Translations under genes and position numbers: made by a program
Assembly (NCBI RefSeq): GCF_001866665.1
Contig: NZ_MLYO01000026.1
Coordinates: 62,001 to 126,000 of the forward strand
Length of the DNA: 64,000 bases
Reading direction: 5' to 3'
Origin: Streptomyces monashensis
GTDB lineage: Bacteria > Actinomycetota > Actinomycetes > Streptomycetales > Streptomycetaceae
Notes under the pieces: generated by a model
Told to the model about the DNA's origin: nothing
The model's database searches: none
The model's input: the letters and a program-made list of their open reading frames with translations, nothing else
Part shown: piece by piece, positions 1 to 8,304 of the stretch
Layout: each line of letters begins with the position of its first letter
How positions within the stretch are numbered: position 1 is the stretch's first letter

Positions 1-824
1 TCGTGGGCCTGGTAGAAGCTCTGGTAGACCGTGTACGGCAGGTTCGCCGTCCCCAGGCCGCCCGAGGTGATCGTGAAGACCGCGTCGAAGTTCTGCACGA
101 TGTAGATCGAGCCGAGCAGGGCGCCGAGTTCGAGGTAGCGGCGCAGGTGGGGGAGGGTCAGATGGCGGAAGACCTGCCAGTCGTTCGCGCCGTCGACCCG
201 GGCGGCCTCGATCTGCTGCTGGTCCCGGCTCTGCAGACCGGCGAGCAGGATCAGCATCATGAACGGCGTCCACTGCCACACCAGGGAGGCCTCGACCGCG
301 AGCAGCGGGGTGTGGGAGATCCAGTCCGGCTGGGGGCCGCCCACATAGTGCAACAACCCATTGAGCAAGCCGTATTCAGGGTTGTAGAGCACATGCTTCC
401 AGAGCAGCGCCGCAGCCACCGGCACCACGAGGAAGGGTGCGATCAGCAGGGTGCGGACGATGCCCCGGCCGCGGAACCTGCGGTCCAGCAGCAGGGCGAG
501 CGCCAGCCCCAGCACCAGGCTGGCCAGCACCACCGCCACCGTGAGCAGCACGGTCGTCCACACCGACTGGCGCAGGTCGGCGTCGGTCAGCACCTGGCGG
601 TAGTTGTCCAGGCCGGTGAAGTGACGGGCCTTGGGGTAGAGGGCGTTCCAGTCGAAGAAGGAGATCACCAGCGTGGCCACGAACGGCAGTTGGGTCACGG
701 CGATCATGAACACGAGGGCCGGGAGCAGCGGGGCCCGGGTGGCCCAGGCGCGGAGCCGGGCGGAGGGTTGTCTCACCGTCTGTGCGGGGGAGGCCGCGAG
801 GGCGGCCGTGGTCGTGGCTGTCAT
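1..824 (-). CDS. Carbohydrate ABC transporter permease, MalF type (3' end outside window)
   Basis: Reads leftward from an ATG at 824 that overlaps the stop of the binding-protein gene (ATGA), so the two are translationally coupled. About 274 residues are visible. After a polar N-terminus there are several hydrophobic membrane segments, and near the visible end a typical inner-membrane EAA-type loop (E-A-A-R-V-D-G-A) that docks on the ATPase. This is the MalF/UgpA family of sugar import permeases. The second permease is presumably just outside the window; no ATPase is seen here, as is common for Streptomyces sugar importers that share MsiK. Substrate is not readable from sequence, but the neighbouring uronate genes make an acid sugar or its oligomer plausible (inference). 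Confidence 0.9.
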   Translation of the reverse strand, partial: MTATTTAALAASPAQTVRQPSARLRAWATRAPLLPALVFMIAVTQLPFVATLVISFFDWNALYPKARHFTGLDNYRQVLTDADLRQSVWTTVLLTVAVVLASLVLGLALALLLDRRFRGRGIVRTLLIAPFLVVPVAAALLWKHVLYNPEYGLLNGLLHYVGGPQPDWISHTPLLAVEASLVWQWTPFMMLILLAGLQSRDQQQIEAARVDGANDWQVFRHLTLPHLRRYLELGALLGSIYIVQNFDAVFTITSGGLGTANLPYTVYQSFYQAH

Positions 825-2191
825 CGTCCCTCGTACTCCTTGGAGATCTTCTCGGCGAGCTGCTGGGACTTCTTCAGGGCCGAGCCGACGGACTGGCGTC
901 CGGCGATGGCCGCGCTGATCTCCTGGGAGACCTTGGTGCCGAGGTCGGTGAACTCCGGGATGCCGACGAACTGGATGCCGGGTGCGGGCCGCGGCTGCAC
1001 CCCGGGGTCGTTCGGGCGGGCGCTCTCGATGGCCTGCCTGGTCATCTCCTGGAAGGAGGCGGCCGACGCGCGGTAGTCGGCGTTCTGGTACGTCGACGCC
1101 CGCTTGCCCGCCGGGACGTCCGGCCACCCGCTGGTCTTGCCGACCAGCTGCTCATAGCCCTTGCTCGACGCCCAGGAGACGAACTTCCAGGCCTTGTCGG
1201 GGTTGCGGGAGGCCTTCTGGATGCCCCAGGCCCAGGTGTAGAGCCAGCCGGAGGACGAGGTCTTCTCGACGGGGGCCGGGGCGTAGGCGAGCCTGCCCTT
1301 GACCGGTGAACCGGCCGCCTCCAGCAGTCCGGCGGCGCTCGTGGCGTCGTACCACATGGCGACCTTGCCCTGGGTCATGTCGTTCAGGCACTCGGCGAAG
1401 CCGGACTGGGCTGCGCCGGACTCGCCGTGCGCACGGACGAGATCGACATAGAACTTTGTCGCCTTCTCGAACTCGGGCGAGTCCAGGTGGGCCTTCCAGC
1501 TCTTGTCGAACCAGGTGCCGCCGAAGGTGTTCACGACCGTCGTCAGCGGCGCCGTCAGCTCGCCCCAGCCGGGCAGTCCGCGCAGACAGATGCCCTTCAT
1601 CCCCGGCCTCGCGCCGTCCGCCTTCGCGGCGAGGCCGGCGACCTGCTGCCAGGTGGGGTGGGCGGGCATGGTGAGGCCCTTCGCCGCGAAGACGTCCTTG
1701 CGGTACATCAGGAACGACGACTCGCCGTAGAAGGGCTGCCCGTAGAGCTTGCCGTCGTCGGCGGTGAGGGACTGGCGCATCGGCTTGAGTACGTCGTTCT
1801 CGTCGTACGACGGGTCCTTCGCGACGTACGAGTCCATCTCGTGCAGCCAGCTGTTGCGGGCGTAGATCGGTATCTCGTAGTTGGACAGGGTGGCCACGTC
1901 GTACTGCCCGGCCTGGTTGGCGAAGTCCTGGCTGATCTTGTCGCGGACGTCGTTCTCGGGCAGGACCGTGAAGTTGACCTTGATGCCGGTCTCTTTGGTG
2001 AAGTGCGCGGCGGTCAGCTTCTGCAACTCGGTCATCTGCGGGTTGTTGACCATCAGGACGTTGATGGAGTCGCCGCCGGAACCGGTCCCGCCCGCGCCGG
2101 CCCAGCAGCCGGAGAGCAGCGGGGCGAGCAGCGTTCCCGCGGCGGCCATGGCGAGCGTGGCTCGCGGCCTCCGTCGGCTCGGGGTGCGCAT
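821..2191 (-). CDS. Extracellular sugar-binding lipoprotein of ABC importer
   Basis: 456 residues. The N-terminus has an Arg-rich n-region, a hydrophobic stretch and a lipobox L-L-S-G-C near residue 29, so the mature protein should be lipid-anchored outside the membrane. The rest has the family 1 solute-binding layout (MalE/UgpB-like), including the stretch with G-K-V-A-M-W-Y that is common in this family. It overlaps the permease start by 4 nt. Upstream at 2260-2297 lies a tandem 16-bp repeat likely bound by the adjacent DeoR-type regulator. The ligand is unknown; an oligosaccharide or uronate-type sugar is inferred from context. Confidence 0.9.
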   Translation of the reverse strand: MRTPSRRRPRATLAMAAAGTLLAPLLSGCWAGAGGTGSGGDSINVLMVNNPQMTELQKLTAAHFTKETGIKVNFTVLPENDVRDKISQDFANQAGQYDVATLSNYEIPIYARNSWLHEMDSYVAKDPSYDENDVLKPMRQSLTADDGKLYGQPFYGESSFLMYRKDVFAAKGLTMPAHPTWQQVAGLAAKADGARPGMKGICLRGLPGWGELTAPLTTVVNTFGGTWFDKSWKAHLDSPEFEKATKFYVDLVRAHGESGAAQSGFAECLNDMTQGKVAMWYDATSAAGLLEAAGSPVKGRLAYAPAPVEKTSSSGWLYTWAWGIQKASRNPDKAWKFVSWASSKGYEQLVGKTSGWPDVPAGKRASTYQNADYRASAASFQEMTRQAIESARPNDPGVQPRPAPGIQFVGIPEFTDLGTKVSQEISAAIAGRQSVGSALKKSQQLAEKISKEYEGR

Positions 2192-2259
2192 GGGTCGCTC
2201 CTGGAGATATGGGGAGATAAGGGGCGTTTCTCGACATGAAGAGCCCCTGGAGGTGGTGA

Positions 2260-2297
2260 GTTTGTTTTTCAGACCTGGTCGGTTTGTTTTTCAGACC
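2260..2297 (-). promoter_or_regulatory. Tandem 16-bp direct repeat, candidate DeoR-family operator
   Basis: Two identical copies of GTTTGTTTTTCAGACC (given on the + strand) lie at 2260-2275 and 2282-2297, exactly 22 bp apart (about two helical turns). They sit just upstream of the binding-protein gene, and the second copy contains the stop codon of the regulator gene. The T-tract is conspicuous in this GC-rich sequence. Position and spacing fit an operator for the neighbouring DeoR protein; binding is inferred. Confidence 0.6.
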
Positions 2298-3061
2298 CTG
2301 ATGACCTGCGGGCCCAGCAGGGAGTAGCGGTGGGCTTCGGCGGCCGGGAGCAGGGTGCTCGTCACGATCGCCTCGAGCGCGCCGACCTCGGCGAACCGGC
2401 AGAAGCTGACCGCGCCGAACTTGGTGTGCACGCCCGCGAACACGGTCCGCCGGGCGGCGCGCAGCGCCTGTGCCTTGACCTCGCTGACCGCCGGGTCGGG
2501 CGTGGTCAGGCCGTACTCGCGGGAGATGCCGTTGGCGCCGATGAAGGCCAGGTCGAGGACGAAGCCGGCGAGCATCTTCGTCGTCCAGTGGTCGACGGTG
2601 GCCAGCGTGCCCGCCCGGACCCGGCCGCCGAGCAGCAGCACCGAGACCTGTTCGGCCCCGGCGAGGGCGGCCGCGACCGGCAGCGAGGCGGTGACCACGG
2701 TGAGCGGCCGGTCGGTGGGCAGGGCCTCGGCGATGAGCTGCGGGGTGAAGCCCTCGTCGACGAAGACCGTCTCGGCGTCCCCGAGCAGCCCGGCCGCGGC
2801 GGCCGCGATCCGGCGCTTCTCGGGCACATGGCTGGTGGCGCGGAAGGCGAGCGTCGTCTCGAAGCCCGCGCTCTCCACCGGATAGGCGCCGCCGTGCGTA
2901 CGGCGGACCAGGCCGTGGTCCTCCAAGGCGCGCAGATCGCGCCGGATGGTCTCCTTGGCCACGCCCAGCTCCTCGGCGAGCGCGGCGACGTCGACCGAGC
3001 CGGTGGCGCGCGCCGCCAGCACGATCTCGCGCTGGCGCTCCTCTGCCGTCCTGGTGCTCAT
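2291..3061 (-). CDS. DeoR/GlpR-family transcriptional regulator
   Basis: 256 residues from the ATG at 3061; a longer reading frame extends to 3133 but its first 24 residues look like untranslated leader. An N-terminal DeoR winged helix-turn-helix (about residues 7-60) has the family signature R-R-D-L and then T-H-G-G-A. The C-terminal half is the DeoRC sugar-phosphate sensor domain, with V-F-V-D-E-G, L-L-G-G-R-V and F-I-G-A-N-G-I segments. Such proteins usually repress sugar uptake and catabolism operons and are released by phosphorylated sugar intermediates. The tandem repeat overlapping its own stop codon, just before the importer genes, is the likely target. Confidence 0.9.
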   Translation of the reverse strand: MSTRTAEERQREIVLAARATGSVDVAALAEELGVAKETIRRDLRALEDHGLVRRTHGGAYPVESAGFETTLAFRATSHVPEKRRIAAAAAGLLGDAETVFVDEGFTPQLIAEALPTDRPLTVVTASLPVAAALAGAEQVSVLLLGGRVRAGTLATVDHWTTKMLAGFVLDLAFIGANGISREYGLTTPDPAVSEVKAQALRAARRTVFAGVHTKFGAVSFCRFAEVGALEAIVTSTLLPAAEAHRYSLLGPQVIRV

Positions 3062-3147
3062 GCCGTCACCCGCTTCCGCGTGGAACTGCCCGTTCGGGCC
3101 CATGGGGGAAGTTCTACAGCGGGGGTGCGGCACCGACCAAGCCTGTC

Positions 3148-3179
3148 GTGGGCCCGTTTCTGCCCGTGTGGGCCCGTTT
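3148..3179. repeat. Two 12-bp direct repeats upstream of the DeoR-type gene
   Basis: GTGGGCCCGTTT occurs at 3148-3159 and again at 3168-3179, a 20-bp period, each copy with a GGGCCC palindromic core. They lie 87-118 bp upstream of the regulator start in the 288-bp gap after the uronate dehydrogenase stop. They may be a protein-binding site for this promoter. The sequence differs from the 2260-2297 repeat, so a different regulator would be needed. Confidence 0.35.
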
Positions 3180-3349
3180 GCCGGGCGCGGTGCCCGGCGC
3201 GGACCTGCGAGGCCGTGTCCGGCGGGGTCGGAGCGGGCGGCCCGGATGCCCGGACGGGGCGGCGGGCGGGCCCGTTCGGTGCCCGCCCGCGCGCGTGGGC
3301 GACGGTTTTCCGCCGCCGGGAGCCTTCTTCCCGGACGTCGTCCGCGGGG

Positions 3350-4159
3350 TCAGTACGGCCAGATGGGCGGGTCGCTCACGAAGTGCCCGCCCAGGTGGCT
3401 GTGGGCCGGGTTCGCCGGGTCGAGCTCGCCCTGCTCGGCGATCAGCTTGTCGGCGTACGGCTCGGAGTCGTCCTGCGGCGTGTAACCGAGCGCCCGCGCG
3501 GTGGTCAGGTCCCACCACAGCCGGGTGTTGGCGGAGGAGCCGTAGACGACCGTGTGGCCGACTTCCTCGGCGGTCAGGGCCGCGTGGAAGAGGCGGGCGC
3601 CGTCGGCCGGGCTCATCCACACCGAGAGCATGCGCACGCTGGTCGGTTCCGGGAAGCAGGAGCCGATGCGCACCGAGACGGTCTCCAGGCCGTGCTTGTC
3701 CCAGTACAGCTGGGCGAGATCCTCGCCGAAGGACTTGGACAGGCCGTAGAAGGTGTCCGGGCGGCGCGGGGCGTCGACCGGGATGAGCGGTTCGCCCGCG
3801 CGCGGGGCGGGGGTGAAGCCGACGGCGTGGTTGGAGGAGGCGAAGACGATCCGGGGCACGCCCTCCTGGCGGGCCGCCTCGTAGAGGTTGTAGGTGCCCT
3901 CGATGTTCGCCTTGAGGATCTTGTCGAACGGGGCTTCCAGGGAGATGCCCGCGAGGTGGAGGACCGCGTCCACGCCCCGCACCGCCTCGCGCACCGCGGC
4001 CGTGTCGCCGAGGTCGGCGGTGATCGCGTCCGGCGCGCCCTCGACGGGGCGCATGTCGAACAGGCGCAGCGCGTAGCCGTACTCCGGCAGCCGGGACCGC
4101 ATCAGGGTGCCGAGCCCGCCGGCGGCGCCGGTGAGCAGAACGGTGCGGGGAGCGGGCAT
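3350..4159 (-). CDS. udh: Uronate dehydrogenase (NAD-dependent)
   Basis: 269 residues, the usual length of uronate dehydrogenases (EC 1.1.1.203), which oxidise D-galacturonate or D-glucuronate to aldarolactones. The SDR-type nucleotide motif G-A-A-G-G-L-G is at residues 11-17, the S-S-N-H segment near 108-111, and the catalytic Y-G-L-S-K at 138-142, matching the Tyr/Lys spacing of the Agrobacterium enzyme. The segment V-R-I-G-S-C near the middle is also family-typical. It is divergent from the 5-dehydro-4-deoxyglucarate dehydratase gene, with candidate promoters facing both ways in the 214-bp gap. A generic sugar epimerase is less likely given these matches and the neighbour. Confidence 0.85.
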   Translation of the reverse strand: MPAPRTVLLTGAAGGLGTLMRSRLPEYGYALRLFDMRPVEGAPDAITADLGDTAAVREAVRGVDAVLHLAGISLEAPFDKILKANIEGTYNLYEAARQEGVPRIVFASSNHAVGFTPAPRAGEPLIPVDAPRRPDTFYGLSKSFGEDLAQLYWDKHGLETVSVRIGSCFPEPTSVRMLSVWMSPADGARLFHAALTAEEVGHTVVYGSSANTRLWWDLTTARALGYTPQDDSEPYADKLIAEQGELDPANPAHSHLGGHFVSDPPIWPY

Positions 4160-4198
4160 CCTCGGTTCTCCTTGTAGCCGGTATTCACATACATGGAC

Positions 4199-4228
4199 AA
4201 GTTAGAGAGCTTCACCCGGCAGCGTCAA
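4199..4228 (-). promoter_or_regulatory. Candidate promoter for uronate dehydrogenase gene
   Basis: On the minus strand TTGACG (4228-4223) and TAACTT (4204-4199) are separated by 18 bp, a reasonable match to the vegetative -35/-10 pattern. It lies about 40 bp upstream of the start at 4159. Confidence 0.5.
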
Positions 4229-4277
4229 GTGTCGCGTGAACGCGGAGAATCCGCTCCAGAGTTGCGCCTTTGCCTGC

Positions 4278-4307
4278 TTGACCTGCCGTAAGGGCGCCCC
4301 TTAGCGT
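4278..4307 (+). promoter_or_regulatory. Candidate promoter for kdgD operon
   Basis: TTGACC (4278-4283) and TAGCGT (4302-4307) are separated by 18 bp, about 65 bp upstream of the GTG start at 4374. Together with the opposite promoter at 4199-4228 this makes a divergent control region for the two uronate genes. Confidence 0.5.
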
Positions 4308-4373
4308 GGTCGCGTTCAGAAATGTAGACACGGATCAGAACCATGCATCAGTGTGTTTCTCAAGGGAGAGCTC

Positions 4374-5315
4374 GTGACGCCAGCCCCTCTCACCGAACGG
4401 CTCAGCGAACCGAGCGGGCCGCTCTTCTTCCCCGTCACGGCCTACGGCCCGGGCGGCGCCCTCGATCTCGACGTCTACCGCACCCATGTACGCCGGGGCG
4501 TCGACGTCGGCGCCGCCGCCGTGTTCGCCTGCTGCGGCACCGGAGAGTTCCACGCGCTGCTGCCGGAGGAGTTCCAGGACTGCGTCCGGGCGGCCGTCGA
4601 GGCCGCCGAGGGGCGCGTGCCGGTCGTCGCGGGCGCCGGGTACGGCACCGCGCTCGCCGTCCGCTACGCGCGCCTGGCCGAGGAGGCGGGCGCCGACGGC
4701 CTGCTCGCCATGCCGCCGTACCTCGTCAAGGCCGGCCAGGAGGGACTGCTGCGGCACTACCGGGAGGTCGCCGCCGCCACGGCCCTGCCGGTCATCGTCT
4801 ACCAGCGCGACAACGCCGTCTTCACCCCGCCCACGGTGGTCGAACTCGCCCGCACCGACGGGATCATCGGCCTCAAGGACGGCCTCGGCGACCTCGACCT
4901 CATGCAGCGCATCGTCAGCGCCGTGCGCACCGAGGCCCCCGGCGGCTTCCTGTACTTCAACGGCCTGCCCACCGCCGAGCAGACCCAGCTCGCCTACCAC
5001 GCCCTCGGCATCACCCTGTACTCCTCGGCCGTCTTCTGCTTCGCCCCCGAGATCGCCCGCGCCTTCCACGCCGCCCTCGCGGGGGGCGACACGGCGACCG
5101 TGCGACGCCTGCTGGACGGCTTCTACCGCCCGTTCGTGGAACTGCGCGCCCAGGGCAGCGGCTACGCCGTCTCCCTCGTCAAGGCGGGCGTACGGCTGCG
5201 CGGCCTGGACGTCGGCGAGGTCCGGCCCCCGCTGCACGAACCGTCCGAGGACCACGTCAAGCAGCTCGCCCAGCTGATCGAGCGCGGCTACGCACTGCTG
5301 GAGGAGGGCCGGTGA
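4374..5315 (+). CDS. kdgD: 5-dehydro-4-deoxyglucarate dehydratase
   Basis: 313 residues from a GTG at 4374, preceded by AAGGGAGAG at ideal spacing; an in-frame GTG at 4353 lacks a ribosome-binding site. It is a DHDPS-fold TIM barrel with the Schiff-base lysine at about residue 168 (G-L-K-D-G) and the conserved tyrosine at about 143 (V-Y-Q-R-D). The family (EC 4.2.1.41) dehydrates and decarboxylates 5-dehydro-4-deoxy-D-glucarate to 2,5-dioxopentanoate plus CO2. The product is the substrate of the dehydrogenase encoded at 20223-21752. The next gene overlaps it by 4 nt. Confidence 0.88.
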   Translation: MTPAPLTERLSEPSGPLFFPVTAYGPGGALDLDVYRTHVRRGVDVGAAAVFACCGTGEFHALLPEEFQDCVRAAVEAAEGRVPVVAGAGYGTALAVRYARLAEEAGADGLLAMPPYLVKAGQEGLLRHYREVAAATALPVIVYQRDNAVFTPPTVVELARTDGIIGLKDGLGDLDLMQRIVSAVRTEAPGGFLYFNGLPTAEQTQLAYHALGITLYSSAVFCFAPEIARAFHAALAGGDTATVRRLLDGFYRPFVELRAQGSGYAVSLVKAGVRLRGLDVGEVRPPLHEPSEDHVKQLAQLIERGYALLEEGR

Positions 5316-6484
5316 AGGCGGCGGCGTTCGTCTACCCCTGGGACGTCAACGGCGATCCCGCGGCCCCCGCGCGCGTGGCCGGGCTCGGGGTGCGGCAGGT
5401 GACCCTCGCCGCCGCCTACCACTCCACCCGCACCCTGACGCCCCGCCACCCCCGCCACCGCATCGTCACCGCCGAGTACGCGGCCGTCCTGTACCCGCCC
5501 GGCGACCGCTGGACGGGCCGCGCCCTGCGCCCCTGCCCCGCCGGCCGCTGGGCCCCGGGCGACGCCTGGGGCGAGGCGGCACGGGCCCTGGCCGCGGCCG
5601 GGCTGGAGGTGCACACCTGGGTCGTGCTCGCGCACAACTCCCGCATGGGCGCCGAGCATCCGGACACCTCCGTCGTCAACGCCTACGGCGACCGCTACCC
5701 CTGGGCGCCCTGCATCGCCCAGCCCGCCACGCGCGCGTACCTGGTCGACCTCGCTGCCGAGGCCGCCGTACGCCCCGGCGCGCACGGCACCGAGCTGGAG
5801 TCCCTCGGCTGGTACGGGCTCCAGCATCTGCACGCCCACGACAAGACCGGCGGGGTCGGCCTCGGCGAGGCCGGGCAGTACCTGATGGCCCTGTGCTTCT
5901 GCCCGTCCTGCCGCGACGGTTACGGCGAACGGGGCCTCGACCCCGACGGGTTGGCGGCGTCCGTGCGCGACGCCCTGGAGCCGCTGTGGCGGGGCGCGGC
6001 GGACGACGAGGGCTGGCCGACCGTCGTCAAGCTGCTCGGCGAGGAGCCGGCGGCCCGCACGCGCGCGTGGCGCGAGGAGACCGCCGGCACCCTCCAGGAG
6101 GAGGCCGTCGCCGCCGTCCGCGCCGCCGCACCGGCCGGCTTCCGGATCCTGCTGCACGCCGACCCGGTCTCCCACCACTGCGGCGCCAACGCCGGCGTCG
6201 ACCCCGCGCGCGTACTCGCCGTCGCCGACGGCGTGGTGGTGCCGTGCGCGGGCGGCACGGGCCTGCTGGCGCCCTTCGCCGCCCACGCCCGCGAGCGGAC
6301 GGTGATCGCCGCCAACTTCACCGTGGTCTCCGGGATGGGCGGCAGCCCCGGCACCCTCGCGCGGGACGCGGCACGCGCGCGTGCGCAGGGCGCGACGGAA
6401 CTGCGGCTGTATCACGCCGGGTTGGCGTCGGACGGCGACCTCGACGCGGTACGGGAGGCGCTGTCCGGGCCGTCCGCGCGCTGA
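5312..6484 (+). CDS. Conserved hypothetical protein, TIM-barrel-like, coupled to kdgD
   Basis: 390 residues starting at a GTG that overlaps the kdgD stop (GTGA). No signal peptide or membrane segment. Visible features include a Y-P-W-D-V-N-G start, an A-A-Y-H-S-T-R segment, W-V-V-L-A-H-N, a segment with H-P-D-T-S-V-V-N-A-Y-G-D, and a C-F-C-P-S-C-R motif near residue 196. The alternating short strands and helices and these aromatic/His patches resemble the glycoside-hydrolase-like TIM barrels found beside sugar-acid genes. I do not recognise a specific enzyme. Strict coupling to kdgD suggests a role in uronate or aldarate metabolism (inference). Its last 73 bp overlap the convergent transporter gene. 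Confidence 0.75.
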   Translation: MKAAAFVYPWDVNGDPAAPARVAGLGVRQVTLAAAYHSTRTLTPRHPRHRIVTAEYAAVLYPPGDRWTGRALRPCPAGRWAPGDAWGEAARALAAAGLEVHTWVVLAHNSRMGAEHPDTSVVNAYGDRYPWAPCIAQPATRAYLVDLAAEAAVRPGAHGTELESLGWYGLQHLHAHDKTGGVGLGEAGQYLMALCFCPSCRDGYGERGLDPDGLAASVRDALEPLWRGAADDEGWPTVVKLLGEEPAARTRAWREETAGTLQEEAVAAVRAAAPAGFRILLHADPVSHHCGANAGVDPARVLAVADGVVVPCAGGTGLLAPFAAHARERTVIAANFTVVSGMGGSPGTLARDAARARAQGATELRLYHAGLASDGDLDAVREALSGPSAR

Positions 6485-7653
6485 GCCGTCGCGGCCGCCG
6501 TCAGCAGCAGGGCGAGGCCGTAGAGGGGCAACAGCAGCGCGGGGGAGGCGAGTTCGACCAGGCCCGCCCCGACGCCCAGCCCGATCACGTTGGGCGTGAA
6601 GACGAGGGTGTTGGCCGTGGCCGTCGCCCGGCCCAGCAGCGGGCCGGGCGTCTCACGCTGGACGGCGGTGAACACCGCGACGAGCACACAGGGCAGCGCC
6701 AGCCCGGTCGCCGCGGCGGACACGAGGGCCACCGCGTCCGACGGCACCGCTCGCGCGGCCACCGCGACCGCGTTCAGCGCGATGCCCGCCGCCGCGAGCC
6801 GGCGTCCGCCGAGGCGCCGCAGCGCGGCTCCCGCCACGAGCCCGGCCGCCACCGAACCCGCGCCCTGGACGGCGTACAGCACGCCCGCGTAGGCGGGTGC
6901 GCGGCCGAGCCGGTCCACGACGGCGTACACCGTCGTGGCGCTCAGCGAGCCGAGCAGCATCGTCGTACCGCCGGCCGTGACCAGCGGGCGCAGCCCGGGG
7001 TGCCCCCACAGGTGCCGCACGCCCCGCGCGGTCTCCCCGCGCCAGTCGCCGCCCGACCGTACGGGCTGTTCCTCGCGCACCCGCAGCAGGGCGACCAGAG
7101 CGGCGGAGACCACGAAGGTGACCGCGTCCAGACACGCGACCGCCGGACCGCCGAAGGCGGCGTACAGGCCCGCCCCGGTCAGCGGGGCGACCAGCTTCAT
7201 GCCCTCCGTGACGGTCATCCGCAGGCCGTTGAAATCGCCGAGGAGGCACTCGTCGACGGCGGCGGTCACCAGCCCCGCCACGGCGGCCTCGGCGACGACC
7301 GCCACCGTGCCGTACAGGAGCAGGACGGTGAACAGCAGCCACAGCCCGCCGGGGGAGCGGACGGCGAAGAGCGTGGGGAGGGCGGCGGCGAGCCCCAGGT
7401 CCATGCGGACCAGCAGGGGCTTTCGGCGCACCCGGTCGGCGACCGTGCCGAGTGCCGGACCCGCGAGGGCGGGCGCCCACATGGCGAGCATGCACACGGC
7501 GGCCAGGCCGTCGGACCCGGTGAGGTCCCTGACCCACACACCCGAGGCCAGCCACAACGAGGAGGTACCGGAGGCGGACACCGTCAGGCCCGTGAGATAC
7601 AGCGCCGCGTTGCGGTCCCGCAGGACGCGCGGCAGGGTCCACGAAGTCGTCAT
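6412..7653 (-). CDS. MFS transporter (drug/efflux type)
   Basis: 413 residues from the ATG at 7653 (M-T-T-S-W-T-L-P-R); an upstream extension to 7794 is Pro/Arg-rich and unlikely to be coding. About 10-12 hydrophobic segments are visible, with a cytoplasmic loop A-D-R-V-R-R-K-P between the second and third, a variant of the MFS signature. The layout is that of actinobacterial proton-driven exporters of the EntS/MFS_3 type. Its 3' end overlaps the 3' end of the convergent unknown gene by 73 bp, so one of the two C-termini is constrained by the other. Substrate unknown. Confidence 0.85.
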   Translation of the reverse strand: MTTSWTLPRVLRDRNAALYLTGLTVSASGTSSLWLASGVWVRDLTGSDGLAAVCMLAMWAPALAGPALGTVADRVRRKPLLVRMDLGLAAALPTLFAVRSPGGLWLLFTVLLLYGTVAVVAEAAVAGLVTAAVDECLLGDFNGLRMTVTEGMKLVAPLTGAGLYAAFGGPAVACLDAVTFVVSAALVALLRVREEQPVRSGGDWRGETARGVRHLWGHPGLRPLVTAGGTTMLLGSLSATTVYAVVDRLGRAPAYAGVLYAVQGAGSVAAGLVAGAALRRLGGRRLAAAGIALNAVAVAARAVPSDAVALVSAAATGLALPCVLVAVFTAVQRETPGPLLGRATATANTLVFTPNVIGLGVGAGLVELASPALLLPLYGLALLLTAAATAQRADGPDSASRTASRSPSDANPA

Positions 7654-7820
7654 GCCCGGCCATCGTGGAGCTAAGGGGGGTGGACGGGGATCGGTGAGAT
7701 GCCCTATTCCCGGGTGGTGGACCGGCGGGTTCCGCGCCGGCCGGCCGCTGGCGACAATCCGTCGGAACGTGTCAGTCGTGCCACTGGGGCGCACGCGCGC
7801 CGCTGCCTACCGTCGAGCGC

Positions 7821-8297
7821 ATGCGTTACGTCGCCCCGATCCTCATCGGGCTCCTCTACGTCCTGCTCATGTCCCTCGTCCCGGACGCCCACCGGCGCCG
7901 CCTCAACGCGGTCATCGTCGCGGGGGCCGGCGCGGCCTACCTCAGCGGCGGCGGCCTCGGCGGCTGGGAGTTCGCGTTCACGGCCGTGTCCTCCTTCGTC
8001 GCCTACAAGGGCCTCGACTCCTGGGCGTGGACCGGCGTCGGCTGGCTGCTGCACACGGCCTGGGACGTCGTGCACCACCTCAAGGGCCACCCGATCATCC
8101 CGTTCGCCCACGACTCCTCGTTCGGCTGCGCCCTGTGCGACCCGGTGATCGCGGTGTGGTGCCTCGGCGGCGGCCGGTCGCCGTGGCCGCGGATACGGAG
8201 GTGGACGCGGACGCGCACGGGAACGGGCGGGACCGATGAGTTTCCGCGCGCCGGCCGGTCTGTCCTTCGTACGGGGGGCGCGATCCTGAAGGAGTGA
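7821..8297 (+). CDS. DUF6010 family membrane protein
   Basis: 158 residues. An N-terminal membrane segment (I-L-I-G-L-L-Y-V-L-L) is followed by two to three more hydrophobic stretches. The motif H-T-A-W-D-V-V-H-H and a C-x-x-C-D-P motif in the last third are typical of the DUF6010 family, whose function is unknown. The His/Cys pattern hints at metal binding. The C-terminal 30 residues after the last membrane segment are Arg-rich and cytoplasmic. It ends 8 bp before the next gene, so the two are probably co-transcribed. Confidence 0.75.
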   Translation: MRYVAPILIGLLYVLLMSLVPDAHRRRLNAVIVAGAGAAYLSGGGLGGWEFAFTAVSSFVAYKGLDSWAWTGVGWLLHTAWDVVHHLKGHPIIPFAHDSSFGCALCDPVIAVWCLGGGRSPWPRIRRWTRTRTGTGGTDEFPRAGRSVLRTGGAILKE

Positions 8298-8304
8298 GGC
8301 AGGC

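Noticed and set aside
4343..6484. A single 713-codon frame suggesting a fusion with the kdgD region
   Set aside because: The first 320 codons are an out-of-frame shadow of kdgD. The real gene starts at the GTG at 5312 coupled to the kdgD stop.
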